Of a stretch of DNA of 8,575 nucleotides, positions 1-5,841 are shown one piece after another. The stretch covers positions 1-8,575 of the forward strand of contig CAMNFW010000075.1 in NCBI GenBank assembly GCA_946537565.1, written 5' to 3'. This stretch comes from an uncultured Ruminococcus sp. Its GTDB lineage: Bacteria > Bacillota > Clostridia > Oscillospirales > Ruminococcaceae. Every line of letters starts with the position of its first letter. The first letter of the stretch is position 1. The notes under the pieces are model-generated. The model was not told the origin of the DNA. It worked only from the letters and a program-made list of their open reading frames with translations, and searched no databases. A program made the translations under genes and the position numbers.

Positions 1-1
1 T

Positions 2-229
2 TTTGCCGGGGATCCTGATGAATGTTTTGATAAGTATTACGGCAAGCCTTCACCGTATCTTTCCACGGATAACCTGATAGCAGTGAAATATCAGGGCGAG
101 TGCGGATACATTGACACTGACGGAAATGTTATCGTCGGATATGGTATCTTTGAGGATGTTCGCCCGGTTCATAATCACATGGCATGGGTTAAATACGGCG
201 GAAAATGGGGAGTGATATCTTTTGAATAA
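2..229 (+). CDS. WG-repeat protein, C-terminal fragment
   Basis: This is the last 75 codons of a protein whose start lies before the window. The frame is open from base 2 to the TAA at 227-229. The visible part holds WG-type beta repeats: a unit beginning GYIDTDGNVI (about residues 37-46 of the fragment), a middle reading FEDVRPVHNHMAWV, and a closing KWGVISFE in which the W-G pair that names the family is intact. WG repeats are short beta-rich units found in many copies in Clostridia and other bacteria. They are thought to serve binding or surface roles, but no general function is established. The missing N-terminal part could carry a signal peptide or further repeats. The next gene starts only 26 bases downstream, so the two are probably cotranscribed. 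The family call is fairly sure; the function is unknown. Confidence 0.75.
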   Translation, partial: FAGDPDECFDKYYGKPSPYLSTDNLIAVKYQGECGYIDTDGNVIVGYGIFEDVRPVHNHMAWVKYGGKWGVISFE

Positions 230-255
230 AACATTTTCACGAAAGGGGAAAGGCT

Positions 256-489
256 ATGATCGCTCTGCCAAAGCTTATTAAACGTTTTATCAAAAAGCCT
301 GATAAGCCGGCTCTGCCCATTCCTGAACCCTTCACTGCTGAGGATATAAAAGTGGAGTCCAGTATCTGTACAGGCGAGAAAACTATCGGTTTCTACGATA
401 AAAAAGCTCATCGGCTGCGGTATGAGGAGCTTGTCCGTTCAGAACAGGATATTCGTGATTTTTATGCTAAGTATGGGATAAAAAAGTGA
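256..489 (+). CDS. Small protein of unknown function (77 aa)
   Basis: I do not recognise a family. The ATG at 256 follows a purine-rich ribosome binding site (GAAAGGGGAAAGG, about 241-253), which supports translation. The N-terminus is a short basic, amphipathic stretch (MIALPKLIKRFIKKP) followed by a proline-rich linker (PALPIPEPF). A compact charged region follows, with GEKTIGFYDKK near the centre and a helical, charged C-terminus ending YAKYGIKK. There is no signal peptide, no convincing membrane span and only one cysteine. It sits just after the WG-repeat gene and probably shares its transcript. The next gene, rplU, has its own strong promoter, so this protein need not be linked to ribosome function. 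It looks like a real lineage-restricted small gene, but coding status rests on the ribosome binding site and plausible composition only. Confidence 0.6.
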   Translation: MIALPKLIKRFIKKPDKPALPIPEPFTAEDIKVESSICTGEKTIGFYDKKAHRLRYEELVRSEQDIRDFYAKYGIKK

Positions 490-603
490 TGTTCCCGATC
501 CAGCAGAAGATCTCTTCGGAAACTGCCCGGAAAGCTTGTCCGGATACTAATCAAAACACGTTGAAAACGGCACACAGCGAGAAGAAATATTTCAAAAAAG
601 CTC

Positions 604-632
604 TTGACAAGCTCGGAAAAATATGATAAAAT
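604..632 (+). promoter_or_regulatory. Sigma-A type promoter of the rplU operon
   Basis: A perfect TTGACA -35 box (604-609) is followed by a 17-base spacer and the -10 box TAAAAT (627-632). A TG one base upstream of the -10 (624-625) makes it an extended -10. The predicted transcript begins near 638-641, giving a leader of about 80 bases before rplU. The match is strong and suits a highly expressed ribosomal protein operon. Confidence 0.88.
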
Positions 633-640
633 AGTATTGC

Positions 641-712
641 CGCTTGTGAACAGGCTTTAAAGCTGTGTCCTCACACGCCTGTGACAGCGAGTTTATGAAA
701 AAGGCAGGTGCC
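641..712 (+). ncRNA. L21-type ribosomal leader RNA
   Basis: The untranslated region before rplU folds well. An outer stem pairs CGCU-GU (641-647, one bulged U) with ACAGCG (684-689). Inside it ACAGGC (650-655) pairs perfectly with GCCUGU (677-682). That stem encloses UUUAAAGC and a small hairpin, UGUG-UCCU-CACA (664-675). A further short hairpin, GGC-AGGU-GCC (703-712), places the ribosome binding site in its loop. Position and architecture fit the L21 leader family known upstream of rplU in Firmicutes, where the product is thought to regulate its own operon. The pairings are visible; membership of the family is from memory of its context and needs a covariance-model search. The boundaries are approximate. 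Confidence 0.7.
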
Positions 713-720
713 ATAAAAGT

Positions 721-1032
721 ATGTACGCAGTTATTGAAACCGGCGGAAAGCAGTATCAGGTAAACGAAGGAGACGTTATCTTCATCGAGAAGCTCAATGT
801 TGAGGCTGACGAGACAGTTAAGTTCGACAAGATCGTTGCTCTCGGAACAGATGAGGGTATAAAGATCGGTACTCCTTATGTTGAGGGTGCAGCTGTTGAG
901 GCTAAGGTCGTTAAGAACGGCAAGGCTAAGAAGATCACTGTTTTCACCTACAAGCCTAAGAAGGGCGAGAAGAGAAAGCAGGGTCACAGACAGCCCTATA
1001 CTCAGGTTAAGATCGAAGCTATCAAGGCTTGA
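721..1032 (+). CDS. rplU: 50S ribosomal protein L21
   Basis: This 103-residue protein has the usual L21 length and opening ([14 protein letters not shown]). L21 binds 23S rRNA in the large subunit and is one of the proteins incorporated during 50S assembly. The basic C-terminal half contains the family stretch [18 protein letters not shown], which carries the rRNA-binding lysines and arginines, and the protein ends IEAIKA. The ribosome binding site AGGTG (706-710) lies in the leader described above, 10 bases before the ATG. It heads the rplU-prp-rpmA operon; prp starts two bases after its TGA, so the genes are likely translationally coupled. Expression should be high and probably controlled through the leader RNA. 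Identification is secure. Confidence 0.97.
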   Translation: MYAVIETGGKQYQVNEGDVIFIEKLNVEADETVKFDKIVALGTDEGIKIGTPYVEGAAVEAKVVKNGKAKKITVFTYKPKKGEKRKQGHRQPYTQVKIEAIKA

Positions 1033-1034
1033 TC

Positions 1035-1349
1035 ATGATACTTGCAGAGTTTAGTAAAAAAAACAACGATTATAAGGGATTCCGTGTCAGCGGACACGCC
1101 GGCTATGCGGACAGCGGACAGGATATAGTCTGTGCAGCTGTAACTACGGCTGTGTCGTTTGCTGCAAACCTCATCACCGACGGCTTTGGCTGTAAAGCTG
1201 AGGCAGAAGCTGAGGAAAATGCCATAGTCTGTAAGGTGAAAAAGCCGGACAGCTCCGCTAATACAATTATAAGTATGCTTGTGGAGCAGCTCAGGCAGAT
1301 TTCCGAGGAGTTCCCTGAAACAGTTCATATCACTATTTCGGAGGTGTAA
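1035..1349 (+). CDS. prp: Ribosomal-processing cysteine protease Prp
   Basis: This 104-residue protein is the Prp (YsxB) protease, which in Firmicutes removes the N-terminal extension of ribosomal protein L27 so that L27 works at the peptidyl-transferase centre. The conserved catalytic pair is visible: H21 in SGHAGYADSGQD and C33 in IVCAAV, close to the His22/Cys34 pair reported for the Staphylococcus aureus enzyme. The C-terminal helix (about residues 78-98) completes the small alpha/beta fold. The ATG at 1035 is preferred over a TTG at 1029 because it follows AAGG (1024-1027) at suitable spacing and gives the usual N-terminus. It lies between rplU and rpmA, and its substrate is encoded immediately downstream with a matching cleavage motif. 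Family, active site and substrate are all consistent. Confidence 0.95.
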   Translation: MILAEFSKKNNDYKGFRVSGHAGYADSGQDIVCAAVTTAVSFAANLITDGFGCKAEAEAEENAIVCKVKKPDSSANTIISMLVEQLRQISEEFPETVHITISEV

Positions 1350-1352
1350 ATT

Positions 1353-1634
1353 ATGATCAAGGTTAGCATCCAGTTCTTCGCTCATAAGAAGGGTGTTGGT
1401 TCTACAAAGAACGGCAGAGATTCCGAGTCCAAGAGACTTGGTGTCAAGAGAGCTGACGGTCAGTTCGTAAAGGCTGGCAATATTCTGGTTCGCCAGAGAG
1501 GTACTCATATCCATCCCGGTGTGGGCGTAGGCATTGGCTCTGATGATACAATTTTCGCAACAGTAAGCGGAAGAGTAAAGTTCGAGCGTTACGGTCGTGA
1601 CCGTAAGAAGGTTTCTGTTATTGCAGAGCAGTAA
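1353..1634 (+). CDS. rpmA: 50S ribosomal protein L27 with Prp-cleaved extension
   Basis: L27 lies near the peptidyl-transferase centre, where its flexible N-terminus contacts tRNA. The encoded protein is 93 residues. The first nine (MIKVSIQFF) form the extension typical of Firmicutes L27, and the expected Prp cut is between F9 and A10, leaving a mature 84-residue protein that begins [15 protein letters not shown]. The glycine-rich segment [16 protein letters not shown] and the C-terminal [14 protein letters not shown] are standard. A strong ribosome binding site, GGAGGT (1340-1345), overlaps the end of prp, with 7 bases to the ATG. The extension reads VSIQFFA where the commonest form is LNLQFFA, so the P-side residues differ slightly while QFF-A is kept. 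An intrinsic terminator follows within 12 bases. Confidence 0.97.
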   Translation: MIKVSIQFFAHKKGVGSTKNGRDSESKRLGVKRADGQFVKAGNILVRQRGTHIHPGVGVGIGSDDTIFATVSGRVKFERYGRDRKKVSVIAEQ

Positions 1635-1645
1635 TCACTGAAAAT

Positions 1646-1676
1646 AAAATCCCGAGCTTTTTGCTTGGGATTTTTT
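1646..1676 (+). terminator. Intrinsic terminator of rplU-prp-rpmA
   Basis: AAAATCCCGAGC (1646-1657) pairs with GCTTGGGATTTT (1663-1674) through 12 pairs including one G-U, around a five-T loop. The 3' arm merges with a six-T tract (1671-1676). It starts 11 bases after the rpmA stop codon and is a textbook rho-independent terminator. Confidence 0.93.
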
Positions 1677-1677
1677 C

Positions 1678-1724
1678 GGTTATTGCTTTAAAGCAGTAAT
1701 GCCAGCATTGTGAAGGCAATAACC
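1678..1724 (+). promoter_or_regulatory. Structured leader element before obgE (L21-leader-like candidate)
   Basis: GGTTATTGC (1678-1686) and GCAATAACC (1716-1724) are a perfect 9-base inverted repeat enclosing TTTAAAGC and a small internal hairpin (AATG-CCAG-CATT, 1698-1709). The same order, a stem closed by GC, then TTTAAAGC, then a hairpin, then the other strand, occurs in the rplU leader. It begins one base after the T-tract of the rpmA terminator. I see no convincing promoter between that terminator and obgE. The pairing is seen; a regulatory role is inferred. It could also be a second hairpin reinforcing termination, though no T-tract follows it. Confidence 0.5.
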
Positions 1725-1746
1725 ACAGACCCTTAAAGCTTTGAAT

Positions 1747-3071
<1,325 letters not shown>

Positions 3072-3072
3072 T

Positions 3073-3480
3073 ATGGATAATAATTTAACAGAACGTGAGG
3101 CAGCTGGCTATAGTCCGCTGAGTCTTGCGTTTCTCGGAGACAGTGTATACGACACCCTGATGAGGGAATATCTCCTTAAAAAAGCAAATATGCAGGCTGG
3201 CAAGCTTCATGCAGAGAAGGTCAGACTGGTGTGTGCAGAGTTTCAGGCAAAGGTTTATGACCATATTCTGGACAGGCTGAGTGAAAGGGAAGTTGCTGTG
3301 CTGAAAAGAGGCAGAAATGCTGCGGGAACTCATGTCCCTAAGCACGCTGAACCGGCTCAGTACCGCAAAGCTACAGCGGTTGAAAGCCTGTTTGGATATC
3401 TTTGTCTATTGGGAGATGAGGTCCGTATGCGTGAGATTTTTGATATGGTGAAGGAAATTATCCTGGAGCAGGAGATATAA
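3073..3480 (+). CDS. mrnC: Mini-ribonuclease III
   Basis: MrnC is a dimeric RNase III-like enzyme without the double-stranded RNA-binding domain; in Bacillus subtilis it makes the final cuts that mature 23S rRNA. This 135-residue protein has the family motif LAFLGDSVYD with catalytic D23 at the same position as in the B. subtilis enzyme. It also has the conserved KRGRNA and HVPKHA segments (about 77-90) and TAVESLFGYL, where E104 is the likely second catalytic acid. The ATG at 3073 is one base after the obgE stop. It has no strong ribosome binding site of its own, so translation is probably coupled to obgE. Upstream in-frame TTG codons inside obgE are possible but would give an atypical N-terminus. 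mrnC is usually found near cysS; here it is joined to obgE, so two factors acting on the 50S subunit are made together. Confidence 0.93.
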   Translation: MDNNLTEREAAGYSPLSLAFLGDSVYDTLMREYLLKKANMQAGKLHAEKVRLVCAEFQAKVYDHILDRLSEREVAVLKRGRNAAGTHVPKHAEPAQYRKATAVESLFGYLCLLGDEVRMREIFDMVKEIILEQEI

Positions 3481-3515
3481 CTGCACAGGTAAATATATCA
3501 CAAGGAGGTAAAAAA

Positions 3516-3701
3516 ATGAAAAATAGGGAAAATAAGACACCGGCAATGGATCTTGTACTTGGAACAGGCATTGGCTTTGCTGTTGGATTCGTACTTGGAG
3601 CAGCTTTAGTTGCAATATTTGACTACCGTGATACAAGGCGTGAATACTTGAAGAGGATCAGAAGAGATTCTGACGAGAATTATTACTACTCTACAGACTG
3701 A
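3516..3701 (+). CDS. Small single-span membrane protein (61 aa)
   Basis: An excellent ribosome binding site (AAGGAGGT, 3502-3509) six bases before the ATG shows this small gene is translated. A polar N-terminus (about 10 residues) is followed by one hydrophobic span (about 11-35) rich in small residues with glycines at regular spacing (GTGIGFAVGFVLGAA), a pattern that favours helix packing. A basic, tyrosine-rich tail follows (RRDSDENYYYSTD at the end). The positive charges after the span (RDTRREYLKRIRR) suggest the tail is cytoplasmic. It resembles YtxH-like small membrane proteins in outline, but I cannot assign a family. It lies between mrnC and yebC in the same apparent transcript, 35 bases after mrnC and 19 before yebC. 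Its role is unknown; a membrane anchor or partner for a neighbour would be speculation. Confidence 0.8.
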   Translation: MKNRENKTPAMDLVLGTGIGFAVGFVLGAALVAIFDYRDTRREYLKRIRRDSDENYYYSTD

Positions 3702-3720
3702 ACGGAAAGGTTGGATAAAT

Positions 3721-4452
3721 ATGTCAGGTCATTCAAAATGGAATAATATCAAGCGTAAAAAGGAAGCTACCGATGCTGTAAAGGGAAAGATTTTCACCAA
3801 GATCGGCAGAGAGATCACAGTTGTAGTAAGAGAAGGCGGTCCGGATCCTAATAATAACAGCAAACTCCGTGATCTTATTGCAAAGGCTAAGGCTAACAAT
3901 GTTCCTAATGACAACATTGAGAGAGTTATCAAGAAGGCTGCCGGCGGTGAAGATAAGAACAACTACGAGAACATGGTGTATGAGGGATACGGTCCTAACG
4001 GCGTAGCTGTTATCGTTGAGTGCCTTACTGACAACAAAAACAGAACTGCCGGAGATGTACGTCATTATTTTGATAAATTCGGCGGAAACCTGGGTACTCC
4101 CGGCTGCGTATCCTTTATGTTCAGCAAGAAGGGCATTGTGGTTTTGGAGAATACAGGTCTTGACGAAGATGCAGTAATGGAAGATGTATTTGAGCTGGGC
4201 GGCGATGATTTTGATGTTAACGATGAGACCGTTGAGATCGAGTGTGCGCCGGAAAATGTTTCAGCACTTCGTGAGGGTTTAACAGCAAAGGGCTACAATG
4301 TTATTTCAGCAGAAGCTATGCAGGTTCCTTCAACTTATACCACCCTTACTGATGAGGAGCATATCAAGAAGATGAATCTTCTTCTTGAGCATCTTGAAGA
4401 CAACGATGATGTTCAGAATGTTTATCACAACTGGGATATGCCAGAAGAGTAA
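3721..4452 (+). CDS. yebC: YebC/TACO1-family translation factor
   Basis: The 243-residue length and the opening MSGHSKWNNIKRKK are diagnostic of the YebC/TACO1 (PmpR) family. Other conserved parts are visible: GKIFTKIGREI, a lysine-rich helical segment ending NVPNDNIERVIKKA (about 60-73), and YEGYGPNGVAVIVECLTDNKNRT (in two parts, about 87-109). The central and C-terminal alpha/beta domains are rich in acidic residues. Members were long annotated as transcription regulators; more recent work supports a role on the ribosome, helping translation through difficult proline-rich stretches. That fits this neighbourhood of ribosome maturation genes. A purine-rich GGAAAGG (3704-3710) lies 10 bases before the ATG. 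It is the last gene of the obgE transcript and is followed by a terminator. The family is certain; which activity applies here is inferred. Confidence 0.96.
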   Translation: MSGHSKWNNIKRKKEATDAVKGKIFTKIGREITVVVREGGPDPNNNSKLRDLIAKAKANNVPNDNIERVIKKAAGGEDKNNYENMVYEGYGPNGVAVIVECLTDNKNRTAGDVRHYFDKFGGNLGTPGCVSFMFSKKGIVVLENTGLDEDAVMEDVFELGGDDFDVNDETVEIECAPENVSALREGLTAKGYNVISAEAMQVPSTYTTLTDEEHIKKMNLLLEHLEDNDDVQNVYHNWDMPEE

Positions 4453-4472
4453 TCTCAAACTATAAAAGTATT

Positions 4473-4503
4473 CAGGGAGCACTGAAAAGTGTTCCCTGTT
4501 TTT
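4473..4503 (+). terminator. Intrinsic terminator after yebC
   Basis: CAGGGAGCACT (4473-4483) pairs with AGTGTTCCCTG (4488-4498) over 11 bases with one G-U, closed by a GAAA tetraloop and followed by TTTTT (4499-4503). It is a strong rho-independent terminator ending the obgE-mrnC-yebC transcript. Confidence 0.94.
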
Positions 4504-4524
4504 GCAATTATTCTAATTAAGCTA

Positions 4525-4553
4525 TTGACAAATAATGCTTAATGTGATATTAT
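4525..4553 (+). promoter_or_regulatory. Sigma-A type promoter upstream of the acetyltransferase
   Basis: A perfect TTGACA (4525-4530), a 17-base spacer and a TATTAT -10 box (4548-4553) with TG at 4545-4546 form an extended -10 promoter. Transcription should start near 4560, leaving about a 90-base leader before the acetyltransferase. The overall design matches the rplU and adaptor promoters. Confidence 0.88.
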
Positions 4554-4599
4554 ATTACTGTAATATCTGTACTATTTCGATTAATACGCATTTGCGCTT

Positions 4600-4626
4600 C
4601 AGCAGTTAAAGCTGCTTTTACTGCTG
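4600..4626 (+). promoter_or_regulatory. Leader hairpin before the acetyltransferase
   Basis: CAGCAGT (4600-4606) pairs with ACTGCTG (4620-4626). After one mismatch the stem continues with AAAG/CTTT (4608-4611 with 4615-4618) around a three-base loop. A shorter alternative, AGCAG (4601-4605) with CTGCT (4612-4616) followed by T's, would resemble a weak attenuator. The ribosome binding site AGGAGA (4637-4642) lies ten bases beyond and is not paired in this hairpin. The structure is seen; a regulatory role is inferred. Confidence 0.5.
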
Positions 4627-4650
4627 TTAAGATGATAGGAGATAACTGAA

Positions 4651-5148
4651 ATGATTGATATATCAAAGGTTGAAAATGACGCAGAATTAAGACAGATAGC
4701 TGTTCTGGCAGATGAGATATGGCATGAGTGTTTTGTAGGCATTATCAGTGAAGGACAGATAGATTATATGGTGAAAAAGTTCCAGTCATATGAGGCTATG
4801 AAGAATCAGATCAGCAAGCAGGACTATTATTATCTTGCAGTGCGTGAAAACAATGAGCTTTGTGGATATATTGGTGTCAAGCCTGAGAAGGATGACAGAT
4901 TCTTTCTTAGCAAGCTTTACCTTCACAGCTCAAAAAGAGGAAGGGGAATTGCTTCGGAAATGCTGAGGAGAGTGTTCAGTGAAGCCCGTGATCACGGCAA
5001 AAAATCGGTATATCTTACGGTGAACAAGCATAATGACCATGCTGTTGATGTGTACAAAAAAACCGGATTTGAGCTTATTGACACAGCTGTCACAGATATT
5101 GGCGGCGGCTATGTGATGGACGATTACATTTTTAGCTATAAACTGTAA
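4651..5148 (+). CDS. GNAT-family N-acetyltransferase
   Basis: This 165-residue protein is a GNAT fold enzyme, which moves an acetyl group from acetyl-CoA to an amine. The acetyl-CoA pyrophosphate-binding motif is visible as KRGRGIA (residues 95-101), following the beta strand LSKLYLH. The late motif YKKTGFE (135-141) and NKHNDHAVDVY before it are typical of motif B. The N-terminal part (IWHECFVGIISEGQIDYMV) resembles a common clostridial subgroup and, loosely, PaiA-type acetyltransferases that act on polyamines, but the substrate cannot be read from sequence. The ATG at 4651 has AGGAGA eight bases upstream. It has its own promoter and leader, and mntP follows 56 bases later with no terminator visible between, so the two may share a transcript. 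The fold is sure; the substrate is unknown. Confidence 0.92.
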   Translation: MIDISKVENDAELRQIAVLADEIWHECFVGIISEGQIDYMVKKFQSYEAMKNQISKQDYYYLAVRENNELCGYIGVKPEKDDRFFLSKLYLHSSKRGRGIASEMLRRVFSEARDHGKKSVYLTVNKHNDHAVDVYKKTGFELIDTAVTDIGGGYVMDDYIFSYKL

Positions 5149-5163
5149 TATTTCCTGGTTTCT

Positions 5164-5194
5164 CTGCAATAAACTGTAGTAAATATTATTGCAG
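5164..5194 (+). repeat. Inverted repeat abutting the mntP ribosome binding site
   Basis: CTGCAATAA (5164-5172) and TTATTGCAG (5186-5194) are a perfect 9-base inverted repeat with a 13-base loop. The last G of the right arm is the first base of the mntP ribosome binding region (GGGGGAAGAG, 5194-5203). No T-tract follows, so it is not a terminator. It could be an RNA hairpin affecting ribosome access or a protein-binding operator; both are inferred. Confidence 0.5.
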
Positions 5195-5204
5195 GGGGAA
5201 GAGA

Positions 5205-5759
5205 ATGGGAATAGCAGAGACTATAATAATTGCCGCAGGACTGGCAATGGACGCATTTTCCGTATCAATTTGCAGGGGACTGTCCATGCAGAAAATCAGC
5301 TATAAAGGCGCAGCTTTAACAGCGCTGTTTTTTGGTGCTTTTCAGTTTATCATGCCGGTTATCGGCTATTTTGCTGGATTGCGCTTTGATAGATACATCA
5401 GTGCAGCTGGCAGCTGGGTGGGATTTATTCTTCTCACTGCGGTAGGAGGAAAGATGATTTTCGAGGCAGCTCGTGGAGAAGATGAAGCAGAAATATCGCC
5501 TTACAGTCATGATTTGTGGGAGCTGTTTATGCTTGCAGTTGCCACAAGTATTGATGCACTTGCAGTTGGAGTTGTATACGCAGCGCAGGGTGAAGGGATA
5601 TTCTTTCCGGCAGCAGTTACAGGCTGTGTGACATTTATACTGAGTCTTTGTGGAGTTGGAATAGGGTATAAATCTGGCGGAAAATTTGGAAGGAAAGCGG
5701 GTATTCTTGGCGGAGCAGTGCTTGTGGTCATAGGTATAAGACTGTTGATAATACAATGA
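5205..5759 (+). CDS. mntP: Manganese exporter MntP
   Basis: MntP pumps Mn2+ out of the cell and protects against manganese excess. The 184-residue protein has six likely membrane spans (about 3-23, 36-58, 64-87, 103-125, 130-152, 162-182) arranged as two inverted three-helix repeats. Each repeat carries the family acidic motif: LAMDAFSVSI with D16, matching the D16 important in the Escherichia coli protein, and ATSIDALAVG with D117. A charged loop (about 88-101) links the halves. The ribosome binding site GGGGGAAGAG (5194-5203) is very close to the ATG and abuts the inverted repeat described above. There is too little upstream space for the yybP-ykoY manganese riboswitch that often controls mntP. 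It is probably read from the acetyltransferase promoter. The family call is strong. Confidence 0.94.
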   Translation: MGIAETIIIAAGLAMDAFSVSICRGLSMQKISYKGAALTALFFGAFQFIMPVIGYFAGLRFDRYISAAGSWVGFILLTAVGGKMIFEAARGEDEAEISPYSHDLWELFMLAVATSIDALAVGVVYAAQGEGIFFPAAVTGCVTFILSLCGVGIGYKSGGKFGRKAGILGGAVLVVIGIRLLIIQ

Positions 5760-5778
5760 GTAATATATTGTAAAAACA

Positions 5779-5807
5779 TTGACAAATCATTATTGTTATG
5801 ATATAAT
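5779..5807 (+). promoter_or_regulatory. Sigma-A type promoter of the export operon
   Basis: A perfect TTGACA (5779-5784), a 17-base spacer and a perfect TATAAT (5802-5807) with TG at 5799-5800 form a full-consensus extended -10 promoter. It starts 20 bases after the mntP stop. Transcription should begin near 5814, about 28 bases before the adaptor start, so no long leader is expected. Confidence 0.93.
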
Positions 5808-5841
5808 AATCTTATTGATATTGAAGGGAGAAAAAGTTTAT

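Noticed and set aside
503..543. Hairpins GAAG-ATCT-CTTC (506-517) and CCGGA/TCCGG (527-543) as a terminator for the upstream genes
   Set aside because: Stems are only four to five pairs and no T-tract follows either.
592..987. Minus-strand open frame opposite the rplU promoter, leader and gene
   Set aside because: It runs through a strong promoter and a structured leader on the other strand and resembles no protein family.
1002..1514. A 170-codon open frame on the minus strand across prp and parts of rplU and rpmA
   Set aside because: It lies opposite three certain genes, has no ribosome binding site logic and has no recognisable protein motif; it is a by-product of their codon use.
5078..5083. 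TTGACA inside the acetyltransferase gene as a promoter for mntP
   Set aside because: No -10 box lies 16-18 bases downstream; the sequence there is GC-rich coding sequence.
5149..5204. Manganese riboswitch (yybP-ykoY type) before mntP
   Set aside because: Only 56 bases separate the genes and the conserved loops of that riboswitch are not seen; only a simple inverted repeat is present.
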